DNA of 64,000 bases from Pseudomonas poae (GTDB taxonomy: Bacteria > Pseudomonadota > Gammaproteobacteria > Pseudomonadales > Pseudomonadaceae), in NCBI RefSeq assembly GCF_001439785.1, contig NZ_JYLI01000004.1, positions 62,001 through 126,000 on the forward strand. The letters are read 5' to 3'. A program made the translations under genes and the position numbers. The notes under the pieces were generated by a model. It made no database searches. It saw only the letters and a program-made list of their open reading frames with translations, and was not told where the DNA came from. Shown piece by piece: positions 9,820-19,912 of the stretch. How positions within the stretch are numbered: the stretch's first letter is position 1; the number at the start of each line of letters is the position of its first letter.

Positions 9820-11565
9820 GTGATTGTTAGTCCCTGTAATGCACCAAAATTGTCTGCCAAACGGTTACGAAACGCACTGGTAACGGGCTCTGCCCTGTTT
9901 TGCCTGTTCGGCGCGGGTCAACTGTGGGCATTCAGTCTGGACGATGTGTCGGCCAAGGCTAAAGAGCTGGCTGGGCAGAAATACGAAGCTCCGCGCAGCA
10001 ATCTGCCGAACGAATTCCGCGAAATGAAATTTGCGGACTACCAGAAAATTCGTTTCCGCAACGAAAAAGCCGAGTGGGCCGATCAGAACACCCCGTTCAA
10101 GCTGTCCTTCTATCACCAGGGTATGCACTTCGATACACCGGTGAAAATCAACGAAGTGACCGCCGACAGCGTTCAGGAAATCAAATACGACCCGTCGCGC
10201 TTCGATTTCGGCGACGTCAAGTTTGATCCAAAAGCCACCGAACAACTGGGTTACGCCGGTTTCCGTGTGCTGTACCCGATCAACCAGAACGACAAGCAAG
10301 ACGAAATCATGACCATGCTCGGCGCGAGCTACTTCCGCGTCGTCGGCAAGGGCCAGACCTACGGCCTGTCCGCGCGCGGCATGGCGATCGACACTGCCTT
10401 GCCGTCCGGCGAAGAATTCCCGCGCTTCACCGAGTTCTGGATCGAGCGCCCGAAGCCGGGTGAAAAACAGCTGGTGATCTTTGCCCTGCTGGATTCGCCA
10501 CGCGCCACCGGTGCCTACCGCCTGACCCTGCGCCCTGGCAGCGACACCATCGTCGACGTCAAATCGCAAATGTTCCTGCGTGACAAAGTCAGCAAGCTCG
10601 GCGTTGCACCGTTGACCAGCATGTTCCTGTTCGGTGCCAATCAGCCGTCCAAAGTGCTCAACTACCGTCGCGAGCTGCACGATTCCAGCGGCCTGTCGAT
10701 CCATGCCGGCAACGGCGAGTGGATCTGGCGCCCTCTGAACAACCCTAAACACCTGTCGGTCAGCAACTTCGGTGTCGAGAACCCGCGTGGTTTCGGCCTG
10801 CTGCAACGGGGTCGCGACTTCAGCCACTATGAAGACCTCGACGACAACTACGACAAGCGCCCAAGCGCCTGGATCGAGCCGGAAGGCGACTGGGGCAAAG
10901 GCACCGTCGACCTGGTAGAGATCCCGACCGCTGACGAAACCAACGACAACATCGTTGCGTTCTGGAGCCCGGCCGAGTTGCCGAAAGTCGGCGAGCCGCT
11001 GGACGTTTCCTACCGCCTGCACTGGACCATGGACGAAAAAGCCCTGCACCCGACCGACAGCGCCTGGGTCAAGCAGACCCTGCGTTCGACCGGCGACGTC
11101 AAGCAGTCCAACCTGATCCGTCAGCCTGACGGCACCGTGGCTTACCTGGTGGACTTCGAGGGCCCGTCCCTGAAGAACCTGCCGGCCGATGCCCCGGTAC
11201 GCAGCCAGGTGAGCGTTGGCGACAACGCCGAACTGGTTGAAAACAGCGTGCGCTACAACGAGCACACCAAGGGCTGGCGTTTGACCCTGCGCATGAAGAT
11301 CAAGGACGCCGGCAAACCGACCGAAATGCGTGCCGCGCTGGTGCAGGACGTTGCACCGCCTGCGCCTGAGCAGGACACCAGCCACGTGCTCAAGGCTGAC
11401 AAAGTTCTGGCCAAGCAACACGAGAAACAGGCCAAGAAAGACGCCAAGGAAGCGAAAGACAAGGAAGCCAAGCAGCCGGACGCCGCCCCAGCCACACCAG
11501 AACCGATCAAGACCGAACAAGTCCTGACCGAGACCTGGAGCTACCAGTTGCCAGCCGATGAGTAA
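9820..11565 (+). CDS. opgG: Glucans biosynthesis protein G
   Basis: This 581-residue periplasmic protein is needed for the branching of osmoregulated periplasmic glucans made by OpgH. It has an N-terminal basic region and a signal peptide ending near Q-L-W-A-F. Mature OpgG motifs follow, such as R-E-M-K-F-A-D-Y and F-R-V-L-Y-P-I-N. The C-terminal 60 residues are rich in Lys, Ala and Glu and look disordered. An upstream in-frame TTG at 9793 is possible, but the GTG at 9820 has an AGGG upstream and gives the conserved start M-I-V-S-P-C-N-A. It overlaps opgH by eight bases. The 266-base upstream gap should hold the promoter, but I could not define one. Confidence 0.93.
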   Translation: MIVSPCNAPKLSAKRLRNALVTGSALFCLFGAGQLWAFSLDDVSAKAKELAGQKYEAPRSNLPNEFREMKFADYQKIRFRNEKAEWADQNTPFKLSFYHQGMHFDTPVKINEVTADSVQEIKYDPSRFDFGDVKFDPKATEQLGYAGFRVLYPINQNDKQDEIMTMLGASYFRVVGKGQTYGLSARGMAIDTALPSGEEFPRFTEFWIERPKPGEKQLVIFALLDSPRATGAYRLTLRPGSDTIVDVKSQMFLRDKVSKLGVAPLTSMFLFGANQPSKVLNYRRELHDSSGLSIHAGNGEWIWRPLNNPKHLSVSNFGVENPRGFGLLQRGRDFSHYEDLDDNYDKRPSAWIEPEGDWGKGTVDLVEIPTADETNDNIVAFWSPAELPKVGEPLDVSYRLHWTMDEKALHPTDSAWVKQTLRSTGDVKQSNLIRQPDGTVAYLVDFEGPSLKNLPADAPVRSQVSVGDNAELVENSVRYNEHTKGWRLTLRMKIKDAGKPTEMRAALVQDVAPPAPEQDTSHVLKADKVLAKQHEKQAKKDAKEAKDKEAKQPDAAPATPEPIKTEQVLTETWSYQLPADE

Positions 11566-14128
11566 TTCTCAAGTCAAGCCAGAGACGTTGTCCGAGTACC
11601 TGGCGCATCTGCCGATGACCGCTGAGCAACGTGCCGAACTGGCCGGTTGTTCATCCTTCAGCGAGCTGCACGAACGCTTGTCGTCCGCCACCTTCGACGC
11701 ACCGGTCGACGCTGCCCAGGCGTCGGTTGGCCGGCGCCTGACGCTCAACAGCGCCGAAGAGCTGCAGGACGCGGAAATGCTCGCGCTCGACGCCAGCGGT
11801 CGCGTGTGCCTCAAGGCCACGCCGCCGATCCGGCGCACCAAGGTCGTACCGGAGCCATGGCGCACCAATATCCTGGTGCGCGGCTGGCGCCGTATCACCG
11901 GGCGCTCCAACCCTCCCGCGCCACCGAAGGACGAGCGCGTATTGCCGGCCGCGCGCTGGCGTACTGTGGGTTCGATCCGCCGCTATATCCTGCTGGTGCT
12001 GATGCTCGGCCAGACCATCGTGGCCGGCTGGTACATGAAAGGCATCATGCCGTACCAGGGCTGGTCGCTGGTCGACTTCGACGAGATCCGCAACCAGACC
12101 CTGCTGCAAACCGCCACCCAGGTCCTGCCTTACGCCCTGCAAACCAGCATCCTGATCATGTTCGGGATTCTGTTCTGCTGGGTGTCGGCGGGTTTCTGGA
12201 CCGCGTTGATGGGCTTCCTGGAGTTGCTGACCGGCCACGACAAATACCGGATCTCCGGTAAAAGCGCTGGCGATGAGCCCATTCCGAAAGACGCGCGCAC
12301 TGCGCTGGTGATGCCGATCTGCAACGAAGACGTGCCGCGTGTATTCGCGGGTTTGCGCGCCACGTTCGAATCGGTGGCCGCCACCGGTGACCTGGATCGC
12401 TTCGACTTCTTCGTGCTCAGCGACAGTAACGAAGCCGACATCTGCATCGCCGAACAGCAAGCCTGGCTCGACGTATGCCGCGAAGCCGGCGGTTTCGGCA
12501 AGATCTTCTATCGCCGTCGTCGCCGTCGCGTCAAGCGCAAGAGCGGCAACCTCGACGACTTCTGCCGTCGCTGGGGCGGTGAATACAAGTACATGGTGGT
12601 GCTCGACGCCGACAGCGTGATGAGCGGCGAATGCCTGACTAGCCTGGTGCGCTTGATGGAAGCCACGCCGGATGCCGGGATCATCCAGACCGCGCCACGG
12701 GCGTCGGGCATGGACACCCTGTATGCGCGCATGCAGCAGTTCGCCACCCGTGTGTACGGCCCGTTGTTCACCGCTGGCCTGCACTTCTGGCAGCTGGGTG
12801 AATCCCACTACTGGGGTCACAACGCGATCATCCGCATGAAGCCGTTCATCGAACACTGCGCCCTGGCGCCGTTGCCAGGCAAGGGCGCGTTCGCCGGTTC
12901 CATTCTGTCCCACGACTTCGTTGAAGCCGCGCTGATGCGCCGTGCCGGCTGGGGCGTGTGGATTGCCTACGACCTGCCGGGCAGCTACGAAGAACTGCCG
13001 CCGAACCTGCTGGACGAACTCAAGCGTGACCGTCGCTGGTGCCACGGCAACCTGATGAACTTCCGCCTGTTCCTGGTCAAGGGCATGCACCCGGTGCACC
13101 GCGCGGTGTTCCTCACTGGCGTGATGTCCTACCTGTCGGCGCCGTTGTGGTTCCTGTTCCTGGTGATGTCCACGGCGTTGCTGGCGGTGAACACGCTGAT
13201 GGAACCGCAATACTTCATGGCGCCGCGCCAGTTGTATCCATTGTGGCCGCAATGGCATCCGGACAAGGCAGTGGCGCTGTTCTCCACCACCATCGTGCTG
13301 CTGTTCCTGCCTAAACTGCTGAGCATCATCCTGATCTGGGCCAAGGGCGCGAAAGAGTTCGGTGGCAAGTTCAAGGTGACCCTGTCGATGCTGCTGGAGA
13401 TGCTGTTCTCCATGCTGCTGGCGCCGGTGCGGATGATCTTCCACACCCGCTTCGTGCTCGCCGCGTTCCTCGGCTGGGCTGCGACCTGGAATTCGCCGCA
13501 GCGTGACGACGACTCCACACCCTGGAGCGAAGCGGTCAAGCGCCACGGCCCGCAAACCGTGCTGGGCTTCCTCTGGGCATTGCTGGTGGTGTGGTTGAAC
13601 CCAAGCTTCCTGTGGTGGCTGGTGCCGATTGTCGGTTCGCTGATGCTGTCGATTCCGGTGTCGGTGATTTCCAGCCGGGTCAACCTGGGGCTCAAGTCCC
13701 GCGACGAGAGCCTGTTCCTCATCCCTGAGGAATACAACCCGCCGCAGGCGCTGCTGTCGACCGAGAAATACACCCACGAAAACCGCTGGCACGCCCTCAA
13801 TGACGGGTTCGTGCGTTCGGTGGTCGACCCGCAGCAGAACGCCCTTGCCTGTGCCCTGGCGACCTCGCGGCACCGTGAAGCGGAGCCTGTCGAGTACCTG
13901 CGTGTCGAACGTGTTCGCCATGCGTTGAAAGTCGGCCCTGCCGGCCTTACCAACGCTGAGCGTGTGGCGTTGCTCAGCGACCCGGTCGCCCTGGCTCGCC
14001 TGCATGAGCAGGTATGGAGCGAAGGGCATGCCGAGTGGCTTGGCGCCTGGCGTACTTCGATCAAGGCTGATCCCCATGCGCCGTTGCTGCCACTGCAGCC
14101 GCAAGCGTCGCGGGCCCAACCGGCCTGA
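11558..14128 (+). CDS. opgH: Glucans biosynthesis glucosyltransferase H
   Basis: This 856-residue inner-membrane family 2 glycosyltransferase polymerises the beta-1,2-glucose backbone of periplasmic glucans from UDP-glucose. It has a long cytoplasmic N-terminal region and two transmembrane helices near residues 140-160 and 190-220. The catalytic domain holds V-L-D-A-D-S (near 350) and the R-D-R-R-W acceptor motif (about residues 490-494). A cluster of C-terminal membrane helices follows. The length is close to that of E. coli OpgH (about 847). It is translationally coupled to opgG and followed by a terminator. Confidence 0.96.
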   Translation: MSNSQVKPETLSEYLAHLPMTAEQRAELAGCSSFSELHERLSSATFDAPVDAAQASVGRRLTLNSAEELQDAEMLALDASGRVCLKATPPIRRTKVVPEPWRTNILVRGWRRITGRSNPPAPPKDERVLPAARWRTVGSIRRYILLVLMLGQTIVAGWYMKGIMPYQGWSLVDFDEIRNQTLLQTATQVLPYALQTSILIMFGILFCWVSAGFWTALMGFLELLTGHDKYRISGKSAGDEPIPKDARTALVMPICNEDVPRVFAGLRATFESVAATGDLDRFDFFVLSDSNEADICIAEQQAWLDVCREAGGFGKIFYRRRRRRVKRKSGNLDDFCRRWGGEYKYMVVLDADSVMSGECLTSLVRLMEATPDAGIIQTAPRASGMDTLYARMQQFATRVYGPLFTAGLHFWQLGESHYWGHNAIIRMKPFIEHCALAPLPGKGAFAGSILSHDFVEAALMRRAGWGVWIAYDLPGSYEELPPNLLDELKRDRRWCHGNLMNFRLFLVKGMHPVHRAVFLTGVMSYLSAPLWFLFLVMSTALLAVNTLMEPQYFMAPRQLYPLWPQWHPDKAVALFSTTIVLLFLPKLLSIILIWAKGAKEFGGKFKVTLSMLLEMLFSMLLAPVRMIFHTRFVLAAFLGWAATWNSPQRDDDSTPWSEAVKRHGPQTVLGFLWALLVVWLNPSFLWWLVPIVGSLMLSIPVSVISSRVNLGLKSRDESLFLIPEEYNPPQALLSTEKYTHENRWHALNDGFVRSVVDPQQNALACALATSRHREAEPVEYLRVERVRHALKVGPAGLTNAERVALLSDPVALARLHEQVWSEGHAEWLGAWRTSIKADPHAPLLPLQPQASRAQPA

Positions 14129-14132
14129 TTCA

Positions 14133-14165
14133 GACGCCCCCGAGGGTTCTTCCCGGGGGCGTTTC
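14133..14165 (+). terminator. Terminator-like hairpin after opgH
   Basis: A nine-base stem, ACGCCCCCG paired with CGGGGGCGT, starts five bases after the opgH stop codon. The downstream T-run is short (TTT), so termination may be partly efficient. Confidence 0.7.
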
Positions 14166-14314
14166 CAACGCCGGTCCTACAGCGTTTCCGGCTTATTCCT
14201 TTAAACATTAACCCCTTGTTATTTCGAAACAAAAGACCTTTGTTCGAGACGTATTGCCGTGCCTGTGGCTGGGGTAGCATCGCCCCCCACATTCAATGCG
14301 CCACGGGGGCACTC

Positions 14315-15115
14315 ATGATCAAAAGGTTTTGTTCGGCATTGCTGATGGGCGCAGTCGCATTGATTCACGCCGGCGTGTCGGCGGCGGGTGCGCTGGAGGA
14401 TGCGGTGCGCCGCGGCGTGCTGAAAGTGGGAACCACGCCCACGTACACGCCTTTCGAAATGAAGGACAAGCAAGGGCGCATTGTCGGTTTCGAGATCGAC
14501 CTGCTGCGCACCATGAGCCGTGCCCTGGGTGTCGAGCTTGAGCTGGTGGTGGTGCCGTATACGGAGTTGGTGCCGGGTCTGATGGCGAAGAAATTCGACC
14601 TCATCGGCAGCGGCATGACCGTCACCCAGGAGCGCAATCTCACGCTCAATTTCAGTGACTCCTTTATCGTGGTGGGCCAGACCGTGCTGCTGCATCCGCG
14701 TCTGGCTGGCAAGGTGTCCAGCATCGAAGACCTCGACGAGGCGGGCTATCACATTGCGGTCAATCAGGGCACTACTGGTGAGGCGGCGGCGCGACGCTTT
14801 CTGAAGACGGCCCGGTTCAGCAGTTTCGTCACCCCGGAAGAAGGCGTGCGGCAGGTGGTGGAGGGCAAGGCCGACGCGTTCATTCACGACGCCCCCTACA
14901 ACCTGATCGCCATGGCGCGGCCGGAAAATGCCACTCTGCTCGCGCTGGAGCAACCGTTCACCTTTGAGCCGCTGGCGTTCGGCCTCAAAAAGGGCGACTA
15001 CGACAGCGTCAACTGGATCAACCACTTTCTCAACCAGGTGGCCCAGGACGGCACCTACGATGACCTGCACGACAAGTGGTTCAAGGACACCGACTGGATG
15101 GCGGACGTTGAGTGA
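14315..15115 (+). CDS. Amino acid ABC transporter binding protein, first copy
   Basis: This 266-residue periplasmic binding protein (SBP_bac_3 family) has a signal peptide ending near V-S-A-A-G. The family signature G-F-E-I-D-L-L and the stretch I-G-S-G-M-T-V-T-Q-E-R follow, along with the ligand-site residues typical of polar amino acid receptors. The upstream in-frame extension to 14216 is rejected because the ATG at 14315 begins a proper signal sequence. It is clearly paralogous to the next gene, sharing almost the same motif spacing throughout. The ligand cannot be read from sequence; polar or acidic amino acids are likely. The 127-base gap before the next gene leaves room for a separate promoter. 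Confidence 0.9.
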   Translation: MIKRFCSALLMGAVALIHAGVSAAGALEDAVRRGVLKVGTTPTYTPFEMKDKQGRIVGFEIDLLRTMSRALGVELELVVVPYTELVPGLMAKKFDLIGSGMTVTQERNLTLNFSDSFIVVGQTVLLHPRLAGKVSSIEDLDEAGYHIAVNQGTTGEAAARRFLKTARFSSFVTPEEGVRQVVEGKADAFIHDAPYNLIAMARPENATLLALEQPFTFEPLAFGLKKGDYDSVNWINHFLNQVAQDGTYDDLHDKWFKDTDWMADVE

Positions 15116-15242
15116 AGGTTCTGACGCCGACAAGATTTACCCGTGAAACCTTTGTGACAGGCAGCGAGTGAGTTAGGATCGCACCCCGAAATGGTGCAGC
15201 CCTTTTGCGCGCCGACCTTACAAGAATGGTTCAGGGGACTTG

Positions 15243-16043
15243 ATGATGAAAAAGTATCTGTCGATGCTGATGCTCGGCGTCACCGCGCTGGTTGCCGCCA
15301 CTGCGGTCCAGGCCGGCGCCATCGATGATGCGGTCAAGCGCGGCACGCTCAAGGTCGGCATGGACCCGACCTACATGCCGTTCGAGATGACCGACAAGCG
15401 CGGTGAAATCATCGGTTTCGAGGTTGATATCCTAAAGGCCATGGCCAAGTCCATGGGCGTCAAGCTGGAGCTGGTGTCCACCGGCTATGACGGCATTATC
15501 CCGGCTTTCCTCACCGGCAAGTTCGACATGATCGGCAGCGGCATGACCCTGACCCAGGAACGCAACCTGCGCCTGAACTTCAGCGAACCCTTCATCGTGG
15601 TCGGCCAGACCCTGCTGATTCGCAAGGAGTTGGAAGGCACCATCAAGTCCTACAAAGACCTCAACGACGAGAAGTACCGCCTGACCTCCAAGCTCGGCAC
15701 CACCGGAGAGATGGTCGCCAAAAAGCTGATCGCCAAAGCCAAGTACCACGGCTATGACAACGAACAGGAAGGCGTGCTGGACGTGGTCAACGGCAAGGCC
15801 GATGCGTTTGTCTACGACGCACCGTACAACGTGGTCGCCGAGAAAAAGGTCGGCAACGGCAAGCTGGTGTTCCTTGACGAGCCCTTCACCTTCGAACCCC
15901 TGGCGTTCGGTCTGAAGAAGGGCGACTACGACAGTCTCAACTACATCAACAATTTCCTGCACCAGATCCGCAACGACGGCACCTACGATCGCATCCATGA
16001 CAAGTGGTTCAAGAGCTCCGAGTGGCTCAAGGACATGGAATAA
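15243..16043 (+). CDS. Amino acid ABC transporter binding protein, second copy
   Basis: This 266-residue SBP_bac_3 protein has a lysine-led signal peptide ending at T-A-V-Q-A. It shares G-S-G-M-T-L-T-Q-E-R-N, F-I-V-V-G-Q-T and F-E-P-L-A-F-G-L-K-K-G-D-Y-D-S with the preceding gene, which indicates a tandem duplication. A TTG at 15240 is in frame, but the ATG at 15243 sits at a good distance from AGGGG. A REP pair separates it from the permease and ATPase genes. It is presumed to deliver a polar amino acid to that transporter. Confidence 0.9.
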   Translation: MMKKYLSMLMLGVTALVAATAVQAGAIDDAVKRGTLKVGMDPTYMPFEMTDKRGEIIGFEVDILKAMAKSMGVKLELVSTGYDGIIPAFLTGKFDMIGSGMTLTQERNLRLNFSEPFIVVGQTLLIRKELEGTIKSYKDLNDEKYRLTSKLGTTGEMVAKKLIAKAKYHGYDNEQEGVLDVVNGKADAFVYDAPYNVVAEKKVGNGKLVFLDEPFTFEPLAFGLKKGDYDSLNYINNFLHQIRNDGTYDRIHDKWFKSSEWLKDME

Positions 16044-16063
16044 GCCTTAAGACCGGGTTGCCT

Positions 16064-16142
16064 GTATCGCAGGCACGCCAGCTCCCACTTTTTACGGTGT
16101 TCACACCTCAAACGGTGGGAGCGGGCTTGCCCGCGATGGCGG
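16064..16142. repeat. REP pair between binding protein and permease genes
   Basis: One arm (ATCGCAGGCACGCCAGCTCC) and an inverted second arm (GGAGCGGGCTTGCCCGCGAT) are separated by an AT-richer spacer. The arms are imperfect relative to each other and look like members of two related REP subclasses. Placed after a binding-protein gene, such an element often coincides with a drop in expression of the membrane components. Confidence 0.75.
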
Positions 16143-16176
16143 CCTGCCAGGCGACACCCCTCCTGCGGAAAGTGAA

Positions 16177-17136
16177 ATGAAACAGAAAAAAGCCCAATGG
16201 CCCTGGCACCTGCTGACCATGGTCGTATTGGTTGGCCTGGCTGGCGCGTTGTACTACGCCACCTCACTGATGGCCTACGAGTGGCGCTGGAACCGCGTGC
16301 CGCAGTACTTCGCCTATCAGGCCGAAGAAGCGCAGCGCGCCGCCGACATCTCCACGGTCATCGACCTGGTGCGCAAGGGCGACGTCGCCGAAGTGACCCT
16401 GCGCAACGACGCCGGTGCCGAACAACGGGTGAGCGTGGCCGACAACAGCCTGCAAGTGGCGCGCGGCGATGATGTGGCCGAAGGCGATGTGATCGGGGTG
16501 AACCGCCATTGGGCGCTCGGCCCTTTGATGTGGGGCTTGTGGACCACGTTGTGGCTGTCGGTGGTCTCCGGGATCCTCGGGTTGGCGATTGGCCTGGCGA
16601 CCGGGCTGTGCCGACTGTCCAGTAACCCCACCTTGCGCGACCTGTCGACGCTCTATGTCGAACTGGTGCGCGGCACGCCGCTGCTGGTGCAGATCTTCAT
16701 TTTCTATTTCTTCATCGGCACGGTGCTCAACCTGTCCCGGGAGTTCGCCGGGATCGCCGCGCTGTCGCTGTTCACCGGTGCCTACGTGGCGGAAATCGTG
16801 CGGGCCGGCGTGCAGTCCATCACCCGTGGTCAGGACGAAGCCGCGCGTTCCCTCGGCCTGAGCGCCAGCCAGTCGATGCGTCACGTGGTATTGCCGCAGG
16901 CCTTCAAGCGCGTGCTGCCGCCCCTGGCCGGGCAATTTATCAGCCTGGTGAAGGACACCTCGCTGGTCTCGGTGATCGCCATCACCGAACTGCTCAAAAG
17001 TGGTCGCGAGGTGATCACCACCTCGTTCTCGCCATTCGAAATTTTGTTCTGCGTCGCAGGCCTGTACCTGCTGATCAACCTGCCGCTGTCGAAAATGGCC
17101 AGCCGGCTTGAGCGGAGGCTCGCACAAAGTGATTGA
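16177..17136 (+). CDS. Polar amino acid ABC transporter permease
   Basis: This 319-residue HisM/GltK-type permease has a first membrane helix at about residues 9-28. About 70 hydrophilic residues follow (roughly 30-105), an insert absent from minimal family members of about 220-250 residues. The standard permease core then begins near [10 protein letters not shown]. The [11 protein letters not shown] signature and the EAA loop ([10 protein letters not shown]) are present. The next gene starts inside its last codons, so permease and ATPase are coupled. The extra domain probably faces the periplasm and may contact the binding protein; that is inference. Confidence 0.88.
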   Translation: MKQKKAQWPWHLLTMVVLVGLAGALYYATSLMAYEWRWNRVPQYFAYQAEEAQRAADISTVIDLVRKGDVAEVTLRNDAGAEQRVSVADNSLQVARGDDVAEGDVIGVNRHWALGPLMWGLWTTLWLSVVSGILGLAIGLATGLCRLSSNPTLRDLSTLYVELVRGTPLLVQIFIFYFFIGTVLNLSREFAGIAALSLFTGAYVAEIVRAGVQSITRGQDEAARSLGLSASQSMRHVVLPQAFKRVLPPLAGQFISLVKDTSLVSVIAITELLKSGREVITTSFSPFEILFCVAGLYLLINLPLSKMASRLERRLAQSD

Positions 17137-17863
17137 AGTCCGCGATCTGGTAAAAGTCTTTGATACCCGTGGGCAAGTGGTGCGCGCGGTCGACCACGTC
17201 ACCACGCAGGTGGCCAGGGGCGAGGTGCTGGTGGTGATCGGTCCGTCCGGTTCCGGCAAGTCCACCTTCCTGCGCTGCCTCAACGGCCTGGAAGCCTTCG
17301 ACTCGGGCTCGGTGAGCATCGACGGCCTGCAACTGGCCGACCCGAAGACCGATGTGAACGCCTACCGCCGCGAGGTCGGCATGGTGTTCCAGCACTTCAA
17401 CCTGTTCCCGCACATGACCGTACTGGAAAACCTCTGCCTGGCGCAAAAAGTCGTGCGCAAGCGCGGTAAAAAGGAGCGCGAAGCCAAGGCCCTGGCGCTG
17501 CTGGAAAAGGTTGGCATTGCGCAAAAAGCCAACGAGTTCCCCTCACGCCTCTCCGGCGGGCAGCAACAGCGGGTGGCGATTGCCCGCGCCCTGGCCATGG
17601 AGCCCAAGGTGATGCTGTTCGACGAGCCCACCTCGGCGCTGGACCCGGAAATGGTCGGCGAAGTGCTGGACGTGATGAAAACCCTGGCCGTGGAAGGCAT
17701 GACCATGGTCTGCGTCACCCACGAGATGGGCTTTGCCCGCGAAGTGGCGGACCGGGTGCTGTTCTTCGACCACGGCAAGTTGCTCGAAGACGCGGCACCG
17801 TCCGAATTTTTTGCCGCGCCCAGGGACCCGCGCGCCCAGGCGTTTTTGCGTCAGGTCCTGTAG
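17129..17863 (+). CDS. Polar amino acid ABC transporter ATP-binding protein
   Basis: This 244-residue ATPase of the GlnQ/HisP class has Walker [10 protein letters not shown], the Q-loop V-F-Q-H-F-N-L-F-P, signature L-S-G-G-Q-Q-Q-R-V, Walker [12 protein letters not shown] and the switch histidine C-V-T-H-E-M. The GTG at 17129, spaced well from GGAGG, is the best start; a TTG at 17108 would add seven residues. It overlaps the permease by eight bases. Its stop lies four bases from the stop of the convergent chemoreceptor gene. Confidence 0.92.
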   Translation: MIEVRDLVKVFDTRGQVVRAVDHVTTQVARGEVLVVIGPSGSGKSTFLRCLNGLEAFDSGSVSIDGLQLADPKTDVNAYRREVGMVFQHFNLFPHMTVLENLCLAQKVVRKRGKKEREAKALALLEKVGIAQKANEFPSRLSGGQQQRVAIARALAMEPKVMLFDEPTSALDPEMVGEVLDVMKTLAVEGMTMVCVTHEMGFAREVADRVLFFDHGKLLEDAAPSEFFAAPRDPRAQAFLRQVL

Positions 17864-17866
17864 CCG

Positions 17867-19774
17867 TCAGACCTTGAACCGCTCGACGTACTGCTGCAGG
17901 CTCACCCCCAGCCGTGCCAGCTCGATACTCGCCGTTGCCGTCTGTTCACTGGCGGTGGCGGTTTGCTCCGAGGCGTCGCGCACTTTCAACACACTGCGAT
18001 TGATCTCTTCGGCCACTGCGCTCTGCTGTTCGGCCGCCGCTGCAATCTGCGGATTCATGTCCTGAATAACCGCCACGGTGCGGGCGATCTCCATCAGCGC
18101 ATCGCCGGCGTTGCGTGCCAGGCCGACGCTGCTGTCGGTGAGCGTGCGACTGTGGTCCATGATGTCGGCCACTTGCTGTGTGCCGCTGTGCAGGCCGCTG
18201 ATCAGCCCTTCGATTTCCTCCGCAGACTGCTGGGTACGCTGGGCCAGTGTGCGTACTTCGTCGGCGACCACCGCAAACCCCTGACCGGCTTCGCCGGCGC
18301 GCGCCGCTTCGATGGCGGCGTTGAGCGCCAGCAGGTTGGTCTGCTGCGAGACGGACTTGATCACGTCCAGCACGCTGCCGATTTTCTGGCTTTCCCGTTG
18401 CAGCGCCAGCATGGCCTGGCTTGAGCGTGCCATTTCATGGGCCAGGTGTTCGATTTGCGCCACGGCACCGGTCACTACTTGATCGCCGATTTCGGTCTGT
18501 TGATTGGCCGCACCGGCAGCAATTGAAGCCTGCTCGGCATGCCGAGCGACTTCCTGAGCGGTGGCCAGCATCTGGTTCATGGCGGTCGCCACCTGCTCGG
18601 TTTCCGCGCGCTGATGGTTCACCCCGGCGCGCGTTTGCTCGGTGACCGTGGACAGCTCCTCGGCCGCGCTGGCGACTTGTCGTGCGTTGTCGCTGATGTT
18701 GCCGATCAGCGCGCGCAGGTTCGCCGTCATCTGGTTCATGCTGCGTTGCAACTGGCCCAGCTCGTCCTTGCGCCGGGTCTGCAGGTCGTCGCTGAGGTCG
18801 CCCTGGGCAATGCGGTTGGCCATCGACAGTGCCATGCGCAGCGGCTCGACGATTTGCCTGGCAATCAGCCACGCCGCCAGCGCGCCGAACAGCAGGGCGG
18901 CAGCGGTGATGAGCAAGGTATGGGTGCGCGCCTGCTCGGCCTCGCGGTCGCGGCGCTGGGTCTGGTCCTGGCTTAACAGATCGCTTTGCCCGAGCAATTG
19001 ATCCAGCAATGTCTCCAACTGCGTTTGCCCGGCTTCGGTGCTCAATTGAGTGTCCTTGAGCCGTGTGAGGTGGGTGCGCATGCCTTGCACGGTGGTGTTC
19101 AACAGGGTGCTGTTGACCGGCAGCTTCGCCACGGCGGCCTGGGCCGTTTCGAGACCGCGCTCGGCATCGCTGACCGATTGTGCATAAGCCTCCAGTGAAC
19201 TGGCGGCCCAGGCCGGGCTTTGCGCACGGTCGTCGGCCTGTTCGATGGCCTGGCGCAGGTCTTCCACGGCATCCAGGGCTTTTTGATCGTCCTGATCCGG
19301 CAGGTCGCTGGCCAATTGCGTCAACACATCACCGGTCTGCGAGGCAGTCTCCTTGAGTTTTTCGCGGGCGGCCTCGCGCTGCTCAACCAGCGTCGGCACC
19401 TCCTTGAGTCGCGCTTTGAAGGTGCTGGAAAGACGGGTCATCTCCTGATGGTACTCGGCCGCCTTGGGCGCCTGGAGTCGGCCGGGAAGCTCGGTCAGCA
19501 GGTCATCGATTTTCTGCATGCCCGTGCCCAGCTTGTTGAGGCTGTCGGCATTGTTCAGGGTTCGGTAAACAATGCGGTCTGCCCGCAGCTCTTCACCGGC
19601 CACCGCCAATTGCGACAGCAGCGTGAGCGTTTGTGAACGGTAGCGGGACGCCTCCAGGGCTTGCCAGCCCGTTGTGGCAATCACAAGGCTCAGGGCAAGT
19701 ACCAGGGAAAACCCCAGGATCAGTTTGAAGGTGACACTTATATCACCCAGCAGATGAGTCATTCGACGAAGCAT
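17867..19774 (-). CDS. Methyl-accepting chemotaxis protein, probable HBM-type sensor
   Basis: This 635-residue chemoreceptor has a cytoplasmic N-terminus and a first membrane helix at about residues 15-35. A long all-helical periplasmic domain of about 250 residues follows, then a second helix near 285-305, a HAMP region and the signalling hairpin tip ([18 protein letters not shown]). The size and helical character of the periplasmic part suggest the helical bimodular (HBM) class, known in P. putida McpS and McpQ for organic acids. The ligand is not determined. It shares its architecture with the adjacent upstream receptor. A C-terminal CheR-binding pentapeptide is not evident. Confidence 0.88.
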   Translation of the reverse strand: MLRRMTHLLGDISVTFKLILGFSLVLALSLVIATTGWQALEASRYRSQTLTLLSQLAVAGEELRADRIVYRTLNNADSLNKLGTGMQKIDDLLTELPGRLQAPKAAEYHQEMTRLSSTFKARLKEVPTLVEQREAAREKLKETASQTGDVLTQLASDLPDQDDQKALDAVEDLRQAIEQADDRAQSPAWAASSLEAYAQSVSDAERGLETAQAAVAKLPVNSTLLNTTVQGMRTHLTRLKDTQLSTEAGQTQLETLLDQLLGQSDLLSQDQTQRRDREAEQARTHTLLITAAALLFGALAAWLIARQIVEPLRMALSMANRIAQGDLSDDLQTRRKDELGQLQRSMNQMTANLRALIGNISDNARQVASAAEELSTVTEQTRAGVNHQRAETEQVATAMNQMLATAQEVARHAEQASIAAGAANQQTEIGDQVVTGAVAQIEHLAHEMARSSQAMLALQRESQKIGSVLDVIKSVSQQTNLLALNAAIEAARAGEAGQGFAVVADEVRTLAQRTQQSAEEIEGLISGLHSGTQQVADIMDHSRTLTDSSVGLARNAGDALMEIARTVAVIQDMNPQIAAAAEQQSAVAEEINRSVLKVRDASEQTATASEQTATASIELARLGVSLQQYVERFKV

Positions 19775-19874
19775 GATCGACCTCCAACGAGAGAGTAACC
19801 GGCGTGGTTAAACGCTAGTCCCATCGATGGTCGGTCGGGCCTGATAAATGCGTAGGAAATTTCAGAGGTGGCAG

Positions 19875-19899
19875 GCGGCGACCGAGAACCGGTCGCCGC
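19875..19899 (-). terminator. Hairpin downstream of the second chemoreceptor gene
   Basis: A perfect ten-base stem, GCGGCGACCG with CGGTCGCCGC, encloses a five-base loop just after the stop of the chemoreceptor at 19913-21829. No T-run follows on the minus strand, so it may stabilise the mRNA or act with Rho rather than terminate alone. Confidence 0.45.
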
Positions 19900-19912
19900 A
19901 CAGGCAGATGCG

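Noticed and set aside
11651..14119. 822-residue minus-strand frame opposite opgH
   Set aside because: Antisense shadow of a real 856-residue glycosyltransferase gene.
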